Of a stretch of 56,805 nucleotides of DNA, positions 19,206 through 28,177 are shown piece by piece (within the stretch, counting starts at the first letter, position 1; each line of letters begins with the position of its first letter). The stretch lies in NCBI RefSeq assembly GCF_016429285.1, contig NZ_JAELUI010000011.1:1-56805 (forward strand), written 5' to 3'. The notes beneath the pieces were generated by a model that saw only the letters and a program-made list of their open reading frames with translations, searched no databases and had not been told where the DNA came from. This DNA comes from Ralstonia sp. ASV6. Lineage in GTDB: Bacteria; Pseudomonadota; Gammaproteobacteria; Burkholderiales; Burkholderiaceae. The position numbers and the translations under genes are program-made.

Positions 19206-20034
19206 TCACCCGAGCCATATAGCGATCATCATTGCAACCTACAATCGGCCAGATGCTTTGGAGCGCGTGCTGGCGGGCTGTCTCTCACAAACGGATTTGG
19301 CGTTTGAAATCATTGTTGCCGATGACGGCTCCCGCAACGACACACGGGAAACCATTGATCGCATCGCACGCTCAACATCGATATCCTTACGCCATGTGTG
19401 GCACCCCGACAATGGCTTTCGGTTGAGTGAAATCCGTAATCGGGGGGTGCTTGCTGCATCGGAAGCCGATTACGTTGTTTTCCTGGATGGCGACTGCGTG
19501 CCACGCAACGATTTCGTAGCACGGCACCGTGCCCTGGCGCAACGAGGGTTCTGGCTGTCAGGCAGCCGCATCCTGATCGATGAAACGCTGACTCGGGACT
19601 TGGTCACACGAAATGTGGATCTCCACTCGGCGAGCAAGAGGTTCTGGTTCCGGGCTTGGCGCGCGGGACATATCAACAAATTTCTACCGTTGTTGATCCC
19701 CGGCCTCCCCGCTCCGCGCGCCTTTCGCAGCGCAAGCTTGCGGGGCATCAAGGGCTGCAACCTCGGCGTGTGGCGCGACGATTTTGAACACGTCAATGGC
19801 TTTGACCAGAGCTTTGTCGGCTGGGGCCACGAAGATGCCGACTTGGCCGTGCGGCTCTATAACGCCGGGGTGCGTCGCAAGCGCGGATTCTGTGCCACCG
19901 AGGTCTTCCATCTGTGGCACCGCGAACAATCACGCGCACAGGAAAGCCCGAACTATCAGCGTATGCTGGCACGACGCAATACCGACATCACTCGGGCGGA
20001 GATTGGGCTGGCAGAACTGCGGGCGGCTGGCTGA
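19195..20034 (+). CDS. Family 2 glycosyltransferase with galactosyltransferase-like C-terminal domain
   Basis: A 279-residue enzyme. The GT2 fold begins at IAIIIATYNRPDALERVL, the metal-binding region is YVVFLDGDCVPR near residue 100, and the C-terminal segment GCNLGVWRDDFEHVNGFD...GWGHEDADLAVRL is the Glyco_transf_7C pattern that binds the acceptor. The start is the ATG at 19195; a TTG three codons earlier is possible. It overlaps the preceding glycosyltransferase by 11 bases and so is translated with it. Likely acts on the LPS core; the linkage is unknown. It ends 26 bases before the convergent dnaE stop. Confidence 0.85.
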   Translation: MAINHPSHIAIIIATYNRPDALERVLAGCLSQTDLAFEIIVADDGSRNDTRETIDRIARSTSISLRHVWHPDNGFRLSEIRNRGVLAASEADYVVFLDGDCVPRNDFVARHRALAQRGFWLSGSRILIDETLTRDLVTRNVDLHSASKRFWFRAWRAGHINKFLPLLIPGLPAPRAFRSASLRGIKGCNLGVWRDDFEHVNGFDQSFVGWGHEDADLAVRLYNAGVRRKRGFCATEVFHLWHREQSRAQESPNYQRMLARRNTDITRAEIGLAELRAAG

Positions 20035-20060
20035 CCGACAGCACAGGAGCGCAGTACCTC

Positions 20061-23000
20061 TCAGTCGTACATCGTAAGCACGTTCTCGGCGTTCAGCGCC
20101 TGACGCAGCGCCGCGATCGCTTCTTCGCTCGGCACGATGCGCCAGGCATCACCCAGCACGGCCTCGCAGCGAGCCTGTTCGCAGCTGTAGCTGATGCGCA
20201 CGGACACGCCGTTACCATCCACTGCCACGAGCGGCGTCAACAGGTCGCGCAACTTGGCGGACGTTGAGTTGCCGTTCATCGACAACCGGATGGCGCGGGC
20301 AAACTTGGCACGCGCCTGCGTCAGATCCATCACCGATTCGGCCGTCACGCGCACGCCACCGGTGAACATGTCGTGGCGGGCGCTGCCCTGCACGATCAGC
20401 ACTTCGTCTTCCTTGAACAGCGCGCGGTTGGCTTCGAAGACTTCGTTGAAGACTGTCACCTCGGTCGCCTCGCTGGCGGAGCCGTCGTCAAGCATGACAA
20501 TCAGCATCTTGCCGCGCTGCGTCATCTGCGTACGCTGGCCAACGATCACGCCCGCCACCGTCTTGTTGCGCGCGTCGCGGTTGCCGTAACCACCTCCACC
20601 GTTGCCCTTGTCAGTCACCTCACGGGCGAGGTCAGCCAGCGTCGTGCGGGCAAACCGGCGTACCTCGTCTCGGCACTCGTCAAAAAGGTGCCCTGACAGG
20701 TAGAAACCCAGCGCCTGCTTTTCTTCCTGCAGCTTGCGCTTGGTAGTCCAGGCCGGTTCATCGACGAGCTCCGGAGCGTGCTGCTCGGCATCGTCACCGC
20801 TCATCAGGTCGAAGAGCGAGACCTGGTTGGCAGCGGCTGCTTTCTGTTCTGCGGCTTCCATCGCCAGCCCGATCGAGGCGAGCAACTGCGCGCGATTCGG
20901 GTTGAGGCTGTCGAAGGCGCCGGCACGCACCAGCGCTTCGATCGTGCGGCGATTGACCTGGCGACGGTCAACGCGCTCGCAGAAATCGAACAAGTCTTTG
21001 AACGGACCGTCTTCGCGCGCACGCAGAATGTCTTCAATGGCGCCCTGCCCGCTGCCCTTCACGCCGCCCAGGCCATAACGGATGGTCTTGGCGTCCGTCG
21101 GCGTAAAGCGGTACAGACTTGCGTTGATATCCGGCGGCAGCACCTTCAGGCCGTTCTTGCCGATGGCGTCGTCGTGGAGGATCTTCACCTTATCGGTGTC
21201 GTCCATGGCGAGCGACATGTTGGCTGCCATGAATTCGGCCGGGTGATGCGCCTTGAGCCACGCGGTGTAGTACGCCAGCAGCGCATACGCTGCCGCGTGC
21301 GACTTATTGAAGCCGTAGCCCGCGAACTTCTCCATCAGGTCGAAGATTTCGTCGGCCTTCTCTGTCGTCAGACCATCCTTGGCCGCGCCCGCGCGGAACA
21401 GCTCGCGGTGCTGGGCCATCTCTTCCGGCTTCTTCTTACCCATCGCGCGACGCAGCAAATCAGCGCCGCCGAGCGAGTAACCGCCCACGATCTGCGCCAT
21501 CTGCATCACCTGCTCCTGGTAGACCATGATGCCGTAGGTCTCCTTGAGCACTGGCTCGACGCGCGGGTCGGGATACTCCACCTTCTCGCGGCCGTGCTTA
21601 CGGGCGCAGAAACTGGGGATCAGGTCCATTGGGCCTGGGCGATACAACGCCACCAGGGCGATGATGTCCTCGAAGCGGTCAGGCTTGGCGTCCTTCAGCA
21701 TGCCCTGCATGCCGCGGCTTTCCAGCTGGAACACCGCCACCGTGTTGGCCGCCTTGAGGATGTCGAACGCCGGCTTGTCGTTCAGCGGGATATGGCTGCA
21801 GTTCCAATCCGCCTTGGACGGATCGAGCATGCGGATGTAGCGCTCGGCCCAGTCGAGGATCGTGAGCGTGGTCAAGCCCAAAAAGTCGAACTTGACCAGG
21901 CCGACGGCTTCCACGTCGTCCTTGTCGTACTGGCTGACGACGCCGGCGTCTTCGCCACCTTGCGTGTAGAGCGGGCAGAAGTCGGTCAGCTTGCCCGGGG
22001 CGATCAGCACACCGCCCGCGTGCATGCCGACGTTACGCGTCATGCCTTCCACGCGCTGGGCGAGCTCCAGGAGCTGCTTGACCTCTTCTTCGTTGGCTTC
22101 ACGCTCGGCCAGGAGCGGCTCTTCCTTCTTGGCTTCTTCCAGCGTGACGAGCTTGCCCGGCTTGAACGGGATCAGCTTGGCCACACCGTCGACAAAGTTG
22201 TAGCCGAGGTCGAGCACGCGACCCACATCGCGCACGGCTGCCTTGGCGGCCATGGTGCCAAAGGTGGCGATCTGCGAGACGGCGTCCTTGCCGTACTTTT
22301 CCTTTACGTACTGGATGACGCGATCGCGGCCGTGCTGGCAGAAGTCGATGTCGAAGTCGGGCATCGACACACGTTCCGGGTTCAGGAAGCGCTCAAACAG
22401 CAGGTTGTACTTGAGCGGGTCCAGATCGGTAATGCCCAGCGCATACGCCACCAGCGAACCCGCACCCGAGCCCCGGCCTGGCCCCACCGGCACGCCGTTG
22501 TTCTTGGCCCAGTTGATGAAGTCCGCCACGATCAGGAAGTAGCCCGGGAAGCCCATCTTGATGATGGTGCCGGTCTCGAATTCCAGGCGGGCGTAGTACT
22601 CAGCGCGCTTGGATTCGCGCACCACCTCATCGGGGAACAACACCTCCATGCGCTTTTCCAGCCCTTCCTTGGCGAGGTGGACGAGATAGTCGTCCAGCGA
22701 CATGCCGTCAGGCGTCGGGAACAGCGGCAGCTTGGGCTTGCCCAGCTCCAGCGTGAGGTTGCAGCGCTGCGCGATCTGCACCGCATTGGCCAACGCGGAC
22801 GGGATGTCGGCAAACAGCGCGCACATCTCGTCCTGCGTCTTGAAGTATTGGTCGGTCGTGAAGCGTTTGGTACGACGCGGATTGGCGAGCAGTTCGCCCT
22901 CCGAAATGCAGGTGCGCGCCTCGTGCGCTGTAAAGTCATCCGGCGTCATGAACTGCACCGGATGCGTGGCGACCACCGGAAGATGCATCGCCGCGGCCAG

Positions 23001-23582
23001 CTTCACGGCCTGTTGAACATAGGCCTCGGTACCGGCATGGCCGGCGCGCTGCAGTTCGATGTAGAACGCGTCCGGAAACACGCGCGACCAGTTCGTTGCC
23101 AGCTTGCGCGCCAGTGCATCGTTGCCGTTGGCCAGCGCCATGCCGATATCACCAGCCATGCCGCCAGACAGCGCCAGCAGACCCGTAGCGAGCGGTGCGT
23201 CTTCCACGCCGGGCTCGTCAAACCATTCGGGGGCAATTTCTGCACGACCGCGATGTTGATTGCTCAGCCAAGCACGGGAGAGCAACTGGCAGAGGTTCAA
23301 GTAGCCCTGCTTGTTACGCACCAGCAACAGAAGGCGTGTCGGCTTGTCGCGCTCGTCGTGATTGGTGATCCACACGTCAGCACCAACGATGGGCTTGACG
23401 CCCTTGCCGCGCGCTTCCTTGTAGAAGCGCACCAGCCCGAAGGCGTTGGCGAGGTCGGTCAGCGCCAGGGCGCCCATGCCATCTTTGGCGGCGGCCTTGA
23501 CGGCATCGTCCAGACGGACGTTGCCATCGACGACGGAGTATTCGGAATGGAGACGGAGGTGGACGAAGCGCGGCGAATTCAT
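20061..23582 (-). CDS. dnaE: DNA polymerase III subunit alpha
   Basis: The replicative polymerase. At 1173 residues it is the length of E. coli DnaE (1160). It opens with the PHP domain ([15 protein letters not shown]). The polymerase active site contains Asp409 and Asp411 in PDFDIDFC and Asp566 in VKFDFLGL, the counterparts of E. coli Asp401, Asp403 and Asp555. Tandem helix-hairpin-helix and OB-fold regions follow, the OB part around [21 protein letters not shown]. The gene is alone on its strand between the glycosyltransferases and trhO. A TACAAT -10-like element only seven bases before the ATG suggests a very short leader. Confidence 0.97.
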   Translation of the reverse strand: MNSPRFVHLRLHSEYSVVDGNVRLDDAVKAAAKDGMGALALTDLANAFGLVRFYKEARGKGVKPIVGADVWITNHDERDKPTRLLLLVRNKQGYLNLCQLLSRAWLSNQHRGRAEIAPEWFDEPGVEDAPLATGLLALSGGMAGDIGMALANGNDALARKLATNWSRVFPDAFYIELQRAGHAGTEAYVQQAVKLAAAMHLPVVATHPVQFMTPDDFTAHEARTCISEGELLANPRRTKRFTTDQYFKTQDEMCALFADIPSALANAVQIAQRCNLTLELGKPKLPLFPTPDGMSLDDYLVHLAKEGLEKRMEVLFPDEVVRESKRAEYYARLEFETGTIIKMGFPGYFLIVADFINWAKNNGVPVGPGRGSGAGSLVAYALGITDLDPLKYNLLFERFLNPERVSMPDFDIDFCQHGRDRVIQYVKEKYGKDAVSQIATFGTMAAKAAVRDVGRVLDLGYNFVDGVAKLIPFKPGKLVTLEEAKKEEPLLAEREANEEEVKQLLELAQRVEGMTRNVGMHAGGVLIAPGKLTDFCPLYTQGGEDAGVVSQYDKDDVEAVGLVKFDFLGLTTLTILDWAERYIRMLDPSKADWNCSHIPLNDKPAFDILKAANTVAVFQLESRGMQGMLKDAKPDRFEDIIALVALYRPGPMDLIPSFCARKHGREKVEYPDPRVEPVLKETYGIMVYQEQVMQMAQIVGGYSLGGADLLRRAMGKKKPEEMAQHRELFRAGAAKDGLTTEKADEIFDLMEKFAGYGFNKSHAAAYALLAYYTAWLKAHHPAEFMAANMSLAMDDTDKVKILHDDAIGKNGLKVLPPDINASLYRFTPTDAKTIRYGLGGVKGSGQGAIEDILRAREDGPFKDLFDFCERVDRRQVNRRTIEALVRAGAFDSLNPNRAQLLASIGLAMEAAEQKAAAANQVSLFDLMSGDDAEQHAPELVDEPAWTTKRKLQEEKQALGFYLSGHLFDECRDEVRRFARTTLADLAREVTDKGNGGGGYGNRDARNKTVAGVIVGQRTQMTQRGKMLIVMLDDGSASEATEVTVFNEVFEANRALFKEDEVLIVQGSARHDMFTGGVRVTAESVMDLTQARAKFARAIRLSMNGNSTSAKLRDLLTPLVAVDGNGVSVRISYSCEQARCEAVLGDAWRIVPSEEAIAALRQALNAENVLTMYD

Positions 23583-23681
23583 CCGCGTATTGTACCGGCT
23601 GGGGTCCGGGTATCACCTTCCGTCAAGCATTTGCGCACACGGAGTTGACCATCGACAACGCCACCCAGTCATTGGGACCGT

Positions 23682-23687
23682 TATAAT
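23682..23687 (+). promoter_or_regulatory. Consensus -10 (TATAAT) of the trhO promoter
   Basis: A perfect TATAAT 55 bases upstream of the trhO start. The base stretch 17-18 bases upstream is not a good -35; a TTGACC at 23645-23650 is too far (31 bases). The -10 alone supports a promoter here, in the divergent gap between dnaE and trhO. Confidence 0.5.
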
Positions 23688-23742
23688 TTCGGCTTACGAA
23701 TCAACGGGTTACCCAGGCGCCCCAAAACCGGCGCGGCAGCAC

Positions 23743-24591
23743 ATGCAGATCGTCAATATTTCCGCTTACAAATTCGTCACCCTCGATGACCGCGACACCC
23801 TGCGCCCAGCGCTGCTGGCCGAATGCCAAGCGCGCGAACTGAAGGGCACCGTGCTGCTGGCCCCCGAGGGCATCAACATCTTCCTGGCCGGCTCGCGCGA
23901 GGCGATCGACGGCATCGTCGGCTGGCTGCGAGCCGACCCGCGCTTTGCCGATCTGGCACCGAAGGAAAGCCTGTCCGACCACCAGCCGTTCCGCCGCCTG
24001 CTGGTGCGCCTGAAGAAAGAAATCATCACCATGCGCCATCCGCTGATTCGTCCGGAAAGCGGACGTGCGCCGTCGGTCACCCCGCCGGAGCTCAAGCGCT
24101 GGCTGGACCAGGGCCACGACGACGAAGGCCGCCCCGTGGTGATGCTCGACACGCGCAATGACTATGAAGTCGCGGTCGGCACCTTCAAGAACGTCGTCGA
24201 GTACAACCTCAAGAAGTTCACCGAATTCCCGCCCGCCATTGCCGCGCACAAGGATGACTTTGCCGGCAAGACCGTCGTGTCGTTCTGCACCGGCGGCATC
24301 CGCTGTGAAAAAGCCGCGATCCACATGCAGGAGATCGGCGTCGAGCGCGTGTACCAGCTCGAAGGCGGCATCCTCAAGTATTTCGAGGAAGTGGGTGGCG
24401 CCCACTACGACGGTGATTGCTTTGTCTTCGACCACCGCACCGCGCTCAACGCTGAGCTGCTGCCGGCTGGCCCGAAGCAGTGCTTTGCGTGCCGCGCCGT
24501 CGTCACGCCGGAAGAGCAACAATCGGCCGACTACATCCCCGGCAAGCGCTGCCCGCACTGCGCTGACCACCAAACCCGCGCCGCCGCATGA
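23743..24591 (+). CDS. trhO: tRNA uridine(34) hydroxylase, rhodanese-like (YceA family)
   Basis: TrhO hydroxylates U34 of certain tRNAs with molecular oxygen, the first step to (m)cmo5U-type wobble modification. The 282-residue protein has the N-terminal acylphosphatase-like part ([18 protein letters not shown]), a rhodanese domain with the active-site loop [10 protein letters not shown], and a C-terminal Cys-rich part ([15 protein letters not shown]) that may hold zinc. The ATG at 23743 matches the family start [13 protein letters not shown]. coli TrhO is longer (350). Its stop overlaps the start of a small lipoprotein gene (ATGA). Confidence 0.92.
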   Translation: MQIVNISAYKFVTLDDRDTLRPALLAECQARELKGTVLLAPEGINIFLAGSREAIDGIVGWLRADPRFADLAPKESLSDHQPFRRLLVRLKKEIITMRHPLIRPESGRAPSVTPPELKRWLDQGHDDEGRPVVMLDTRNDYEVAVGTFKNVVEYNLKKFTEFPPAIAAHKDDFAGKTVVSFCTGGIRCEKAAIHMQEIGVERVYQLEGGILKYFEEVGGAHYDGDCFVFDHRTALNAELLPAGPKQCFACRAVVTPEEQQSADYIPGKRCPHCADHQTRAAA

Positions 24592-24713
24592 AACGCCTCG
24601 CTACCGCGCTCCTCGTCGCCATGCTCGGCCTTGCGGTGCTGAGCGGTTGCTCGACAAGTTGCGCGGGCGGTTCGAACCGGGGGGTGTTCTGCGGAGCCGG
24701 CACGCGGTTCTGA
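24588..24713 (+). CDS. Small lipoprotein, 41 residues
   Basis: A short open frame starting inside the trhO stop (ATGA overlap). The product begins [20 protein letters not shown] with two basic residues, a 14-residue hydrophobic core and a lipobox LSGC ending at Cys21, so signal peptidase II would leave a mature peptide of 21 residues. That peptide has two further cysteines (Cys25 and Cys35) and many glycines. The frame ends 17 bases before a strong terminator, which makes it the last gene of the trhO transcript. Such entericidin-like tiny lipoproteins are often missed. Function unknown; reality rests on the signal, coupling and terminator position. Confidence 0.7.
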   Translation: MKRLATALLVAMLGLAVLSGCSTSCAGGSNRGVFCGAGTRF

Positions 24714-24730
24714 CACCAGCGCAGCCCACA

Positions 24731-24757
24731 AAAAACGCCGGACATGCCGGCGTTTTT
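24731..24757. terminator. Bidirectional terminator between trhO/lipoprotein and the WrbA-like gene
   Basis: A perfect stem AAAAACGCCGG / CCGGCGTTTTT around the five-base loop ACATG. Runs of A before and T after let it work on both strands, as expected between convergent genes. Confidence 0.9.
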
Positions 24758-24776
24758 CTTTGGGCGATCCGCCGAC

Positions 24777-25349
24777 TTACTGGCGGCCGCGCACAAACTG
24801 ATTGGTGATGGCGACAATGCGCTCACCGAACAGCTTGGCGGTTTCCAGATCGCCGGGCAGCGGGCCTTCTTCGGGGCTCACATCCGACGGCGATTGCGAC
24901 AGCGCACCACCAAACCCACCCAGGTAGTTCACGTCGTTGCGCGTGGCCGCCTTGCTATTGGCCGGCATCATGCCCGTGCCCACCCAGATCATTCCGTGCT
25001 GCTGCGACAGCGTCCACAGGTACTGAATCGACGAAAATTTGTCGCCGTTCATCGATGCGGAGTTCGTGAAGCCAGCGGCGATCTTGTCCTTCCACGCGCC
25101 CGTGAACCATGCCTTGGACGAGGCATCAGCAAATTTCTTGAAGTCGCCCGAGACGCCGCCCATGTAGGTTGGCGCGCCGAAGACGATCGTGTCGACATCG
25201 GCCAGCAGCGCCCAGGTGTCGTCGTTGACGTCCGTGACCGAGATCAGGTGCGCCTCGGCGCCGGCGTTCTTCACGCCCGCAAACACAGCCTCGGCTTGCT
25301 TCTTGGTGTGGCCATAACCACTGTGATAAACGACTGCAACGCGTGCCAT
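24777..25349 (-). CDS. Flavodoxin family / NAD(P)H:quinone oxidoreductase (WrbA-like)
   Basis: A 190-residue FMN protein of the WrbA group, which reduces quinones by two electrons and limits redox cycling. The flavodoxin start VAVVYHSGYGHTKKQAEAV binds FMN phosphate; the FMN-ring loop is FGAPTYMGGVSG near residues 58-69, and WVGTGMMPAN follows. E. coli WrbA is 198 residues. The ATG at 25349 has an AGAGGA ribosome site; the upstream frame is not needed. It lies 80 bases downstream of the pirin gene on the same strand, so both may respond to the same redox or phenolic signal. Confidence 0.87.
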   Translation of the reverse strand: MARVAVVYHSGYGHTKKQAEAVFAGVKNAGAEAHLISVTDVNDDTWALLADVDTIVFGAPTYMGGVSGDFKKFADASSKAWFTGAWKDKIAAGFTNSASMNGDKFSSIQYLWTLSQQHGMIWVGTGMMPANSKAATRNDVNYLGGFGGALSQSPSDVSPEEGPLPGDLETAKLFGERIVAITNQFVRGRQ

Positions 25350-25430
25350 GAGAATCCTCTTGGGGTTGGGGTAACGGCAGGGGAACAACAAGAATAGGAA
25401 AAACGGCGCACCGAGCATGCGCCGCGAACA

Positions 25431-26129
25431 TTACGGCAGATCGAACACCAGCACTTCGCTGTCTTCGCCGCCGGAAAGCGTCACCGCACTTTCCTGCGTC
25501 AGCTTGGCCGCATCGCCGCCGACGAGCGTACGGCCATTGACGCTGACCTTGCCACGCACCACGTGCACATAGGCACGACGGCCGTCGACGATGGGCAGCG
25601 TCGCCGTTTCAGCACCATCGAATCGGCCAGCATAAAGCGACATGTCCTGATGCACCGTCACCGAATCATTGCGTCCGTCGTTGCTGGCAATGAGGGCCAG
25701 CTTGCCGCGCTTGGCCGCATCGTCAAAGCGGCGCTCTTCGTAGCCGGGCGTGAGGTTCAGTTGCGCGGGCAGCACCCAGATCTGCAGGAAATGCGTGGTC
25801 TGGTCCTGCGCATGGTTGAACTCGGAATGACGCACGCCTGTCCCAGCCGTCATGCGTTGCACGTCACCGGGGCGCAGTACGCTGCCGTTGCCCATGCTGT
25901 CCTTGTGCGCCAGTTCGCCATCGAGCACGTAGCTGATGATTTCCATGTCGCGGTGGCCATGCGTGCCAAAGCCCATACCGGCTGCGACGCGGTCTTCATT
26001 GATGACGCGCAACGGCCCGAACTGAACGTGTTCCGGGTCCATGTAATCGGCAAACGAAAAGCTGTGATACGACTTCAGCCAGCCATGGTCTGCGTAACCT
26101 CGGTCTTGAGAGGGGCGGATTTCAATCAT
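25431..26129 (-). CDS. Pirin family protein (YhaK-like)
   Basis: A 232-residue bicupin; E. coli YhaK is 233. The metal-binding motifs HGHRDMEIISYVLDGE (His-x-His and Glu region, near residues 57-72) and the paired VRHSEFNHA near 100 are those of pirins, some of which cleave quercetin with dioxygen; YhaK itself is a redox-sensitive marker. The start at 26129 (MIEIRPSQDRGY) is fixed by an AGGAG site ten bases upstream; an in-frame ATG at 26150 lies upstream of that site. Divergent from a LysR gene, which probably regulates it. Confidence 0.9.
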   Translation of the reverse strand: MIEIRPSQDRGYADHGWLKSYHSFSFADYMDPEHVQFGPLRVINEDRVAAGMGFGTHGHRDMEIISYVLDGELAHKDSMGNGSVLRPGDVQRMTAGTGVRHSEFNHAQDQTTHFLQIWVLPAQLNLTPGYEERRFDDAAKRGKLALIASNDGRNDSVTVHQDMSLYAGRFDGAETATLPIVDGRRAYVHVVRGKVSVNGRTLVGGDAAKLTQESAVTLSGGEDSEVLVFDLP

Positions 26130-26224
26130 TTTGATGAATCTCCTATCCAAATCACTGCGTTGATGTGTGAATGGTACGCAGATTGGCTATAGTTGCGCCG
26201 TACGGCTTTGATTCATTTCATCAA
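26130..26224. promoter_or_regulatory. Divergent pirin/LysR control region with mirrored TTTGATGAA repeats
   Basis: TTTGATGAATC (26130-26140) next to the pirin start is mirrored by TTGATTCATTTCATCAA (26208-26224) next to the LysR start; the latter is itself a dyad with arms TTGAT / ATCAA. A TATAGT at 26188-26193 is a possible -10 for the LysR gene. The symmetric placement suggests a binding site, though it does not fit the plain T-N11-A LysR pattern. Confidence 0.4.
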
Positions 26225-26235
26225 AAATTCTGAAT

Positions 26236-27138
26236 ATGGCGCTCTCGCTGGAATCTTTGGAAGTACTGGATGCGATTGAACGCAAGGGCAGCTTTGCCGC
26301 CGCCGCGCATGAGCTGGGCAAGGTGCCCTCCGCGCTCACTTATGTGGTGCGCAAGCTGGAGGATGACCTGGATGTGTTGCTGTTTGACCGGCGCCGCCAC
26401 CGCGCAGAGCTGACACCCGCCGGCCGTGCGCTGCTCGACGAGGGCCGACACCTGCTACAGGCCGCCGACGATCTGGCCCGCCGCGTCAAACGCCTGGCCA
26501 CCGGCTGGGAAGCCACGTTGACCATCGTGCTGGACAACCTTGTGTACTTCCGCGCGCTGCTGCCCGTGATCCAGGATTTCTACGCGGAGAACACCGCCAC
26601 GCGCCTGCGGTTCAGCCGTGAGGTCCTGGGCGGCACGTGGGATGCGCTGCTCTCCGGCCGCGCCGATCTGATGCTTGGCCCCGCGCACACTGCGCCGGTG
26701 CAGGGTGTGCAGACGCGCACGCTTGGCGCCATTCCATTCGTATTTGCGGTGGCGACGCACCACCCGCTTGCGCAGGCACAGGAGCCTGTCCCTGCTGCGG
26801 CCATCGCGCGCCATCGCATCGTTGCTGTGGGTGATACCTCACGCAACCTGCCGGCGCGCACCATCGGCGTCATGGCCGGGCAAGACACGCTGGTGGTACC
26901 GACCATGGACGACAAGATCCAGGCGCAGATCCGCGGCCTGGGCTGCGGTTGGCTGCCGGTGCCACTGGCGCAACCCTATCTCGATTCCGGTGTGCTGATC
27001 GCCAAGGAAACCACCGAAGATCGCCGTCTCGGCACATTCCAGGTGGCGTGGCGCAACAACATGCGCGGCAAGGCATTGCAATGGTGGGTCGACAAGCTGG
27101 AAGACCCGCGTTTGGCGCAGGCACTGCTGATGCAGTAG
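26236..27138 (+). CDS. LysR-family transcriptional regulator, divergent from pirin
   Basis: A 300-residue regulator. The helix-turn-helix spans about residues 5-60 (LEVLDAIERKGSFAAAAHEL, VPSALTYVVRKLEDDLDVLL) with a LysR substrate-binding domain after it. It resembles the YhaJ-type regulators that sit beside yhaK in enterobacteria, a link consistent with the divergent pirin gene. YhaJ is known to respond to aromatic nitro-compounds such as dinitrotoluene; whether this protein does is inference. Ends 66 bases before gluQ on the same strand. Confidence 0.92.
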   Translation: MALSLESLEVLDAIERKGSFAAAAHELGKVPSALTYVVRKLEDDLDVLLFDRRRHRAELTPAGRALLDEGRHLLQAADDLARRVKRLATGWEATLTIVLDNLVYFRALLPVIQDFYAENTATRLRFSREVLGGTWDALLSGRADLMLGPAHTAPVQGVQTRTLGAIPFVFAVATHHPLAQAQEPVPAAAIARHRIVAVGDTSRNLPARTIGVMAGQDTLVVPTMDDKIQAQIRGLGCGWLPVPLAQPYLDSGVLIAKETTEDRRLGTFQVAWRNNMRGKALQWWVDKLEDPRLAQALLMQ

Positions 27139-27204
27139 CGGCAATTGCGGGGGCACGCCGGCAAAATCGCGCAAAATAGTGGAATCCGTGCCTGGAGTTT
27201 TGCG

Positions 27205-28152
27205 TTGTCCCAAGCCAATCTCGATTTCCCCGAACCTTCTGCCACACCGGCGCGCGGCACGTACCGCGGCCGCTTCGCGCCCTCGCCCACGGGGCCGCTA
27301 CACATCGGTTCACTGGTGACCGCGCTGGCAAGCTGGCTTGACGCCCGCGCGCATGGTGGCACGTGGCTGGTGCGCATTGAAGACATCGACTTCCAGCGCA
27401 ACGTGCCCGGCGCCGATCGCGACATCCTTGCCGCACTCGAAGCGCTCGGCCTGGCGCCTGACGAGGCGCCGCAATGGCAGAGCGCGCACCTGCATCGTTT
27501 CGAAACAGCGCTGGCGCAACTGCAGGCCATCGACCAGCTCTATCCGTGCGGCTGCACGCGTCGCGAGATTGCGGACTCCGTCACCACCATCGACGCAAAT
27601 GGCCGCCTGCGCCATCAGACGCTCATCTACCCTGGCACCTGTCGCAACGGCTTGAATGGGCGCCCACCGCGCGCATGGCGTGTGCGCGTGCCGGAGGCCG
27701 ACACCGCCACAATCTGCTTTGAGGACCGCTGGCAAGGCACGCAGTGCCAGAACATCGCCGAAGCCGTGGGCGACTTCGTACTCAAGCGCGCCGATGGCAT
27801 GTGGGCGTATCAGATTGCGGTGGTGGCAGACGATGCCGCACAAGGCATCACCGATGTGGTGCGCGGTGCCGACCTGCTCGACTCGACGCCGCGCCAGATC
27901 TATCTGCAGCAACTGCTTGGGCTACCGCCCGTGCGCTACATGCACGTGCCGGTGGTGGTCAACGCCGACGGTGAGAAGCTCAGCAAACAGACCGGCGCAC
28001 GCGCCATCAACCGCAGCCAGCCGTTAGCCGCGCTGACTGAAGCGGCGCGGCATCTGGGGCTGGAGATTCGGGCGGAAGATCTGGAGGGGTTTTACCGAGA
28101 CGCCGTCCCGGCCTGGGCCAATCGCATCGCGCAATTGTCCCCGGCGACATAG
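27205..28152 (+). CDS. gluQ: Glutamyl-Q tRNA(Asp) synthetase
   Basis: A shortened glutamyl-tRNA synthetase that transfers glutamate to queuosine-34 of tRNA(Asp). It has the class I catalytic core [15 protein letters not shown] (residues 23-37), a zinc-site pattern [10 protein letters not shown] and the KMSKS counterpart GEKLSKQTG, but no anticodon-binding domain. From TTG at 27205 the protein is 315 residues (E. coli 308). That start is chosen because GGAG lies seven bases upstream (27194-27197); an earlier TTG at 27145 lacks a ribosome site and adds unmatched residues. Convergent with the helicase gene. Confidence 0.92.
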   Translation: MSQANLDFPEPSATPARGTYRGRFAPSPTGPLHIGSLVTALASWLDARAHGGTWLVRIEDIDFQRNVPGADRDILAALEALGLAPDEAPQWQSAHLHRFETALAQLQAIDQLYPCGCTRREIADSVTTIDANGRLRHQTLIYPGTCRNGLNGRPPRAWRVRVPEADTATICFEDRWQGTQCQNIAEAVGDFVLKRADGMWAYQIAVVADDAAQGITDVVRGADLLDSTPRQIYLQQLLGLPPVRYMHVPVVVNADGEKLSKQTGARAINRSQPLAALTEAARHLGLEIRAEDLEGFYRDAVPAWANRIAQLSPAT

Positions 28153-28177
28153 CTGTCGCCGTTTTCAACGCTACAAC

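Noticed and set aside
20778-23648. A plus-strand open frame of about 956 codons antisense to dnaE
   Set aside because: It lies opposite a certain gene, its translation is rich in His, Arg, Gln and Val with no family pattern, and long antisense frames are expected at this GC content.
23645-23687. TTGACC as -35 partner of the TATAAT before trhO
   Set aside because: Spacing of 31 bases is far outside the 15-19 range.
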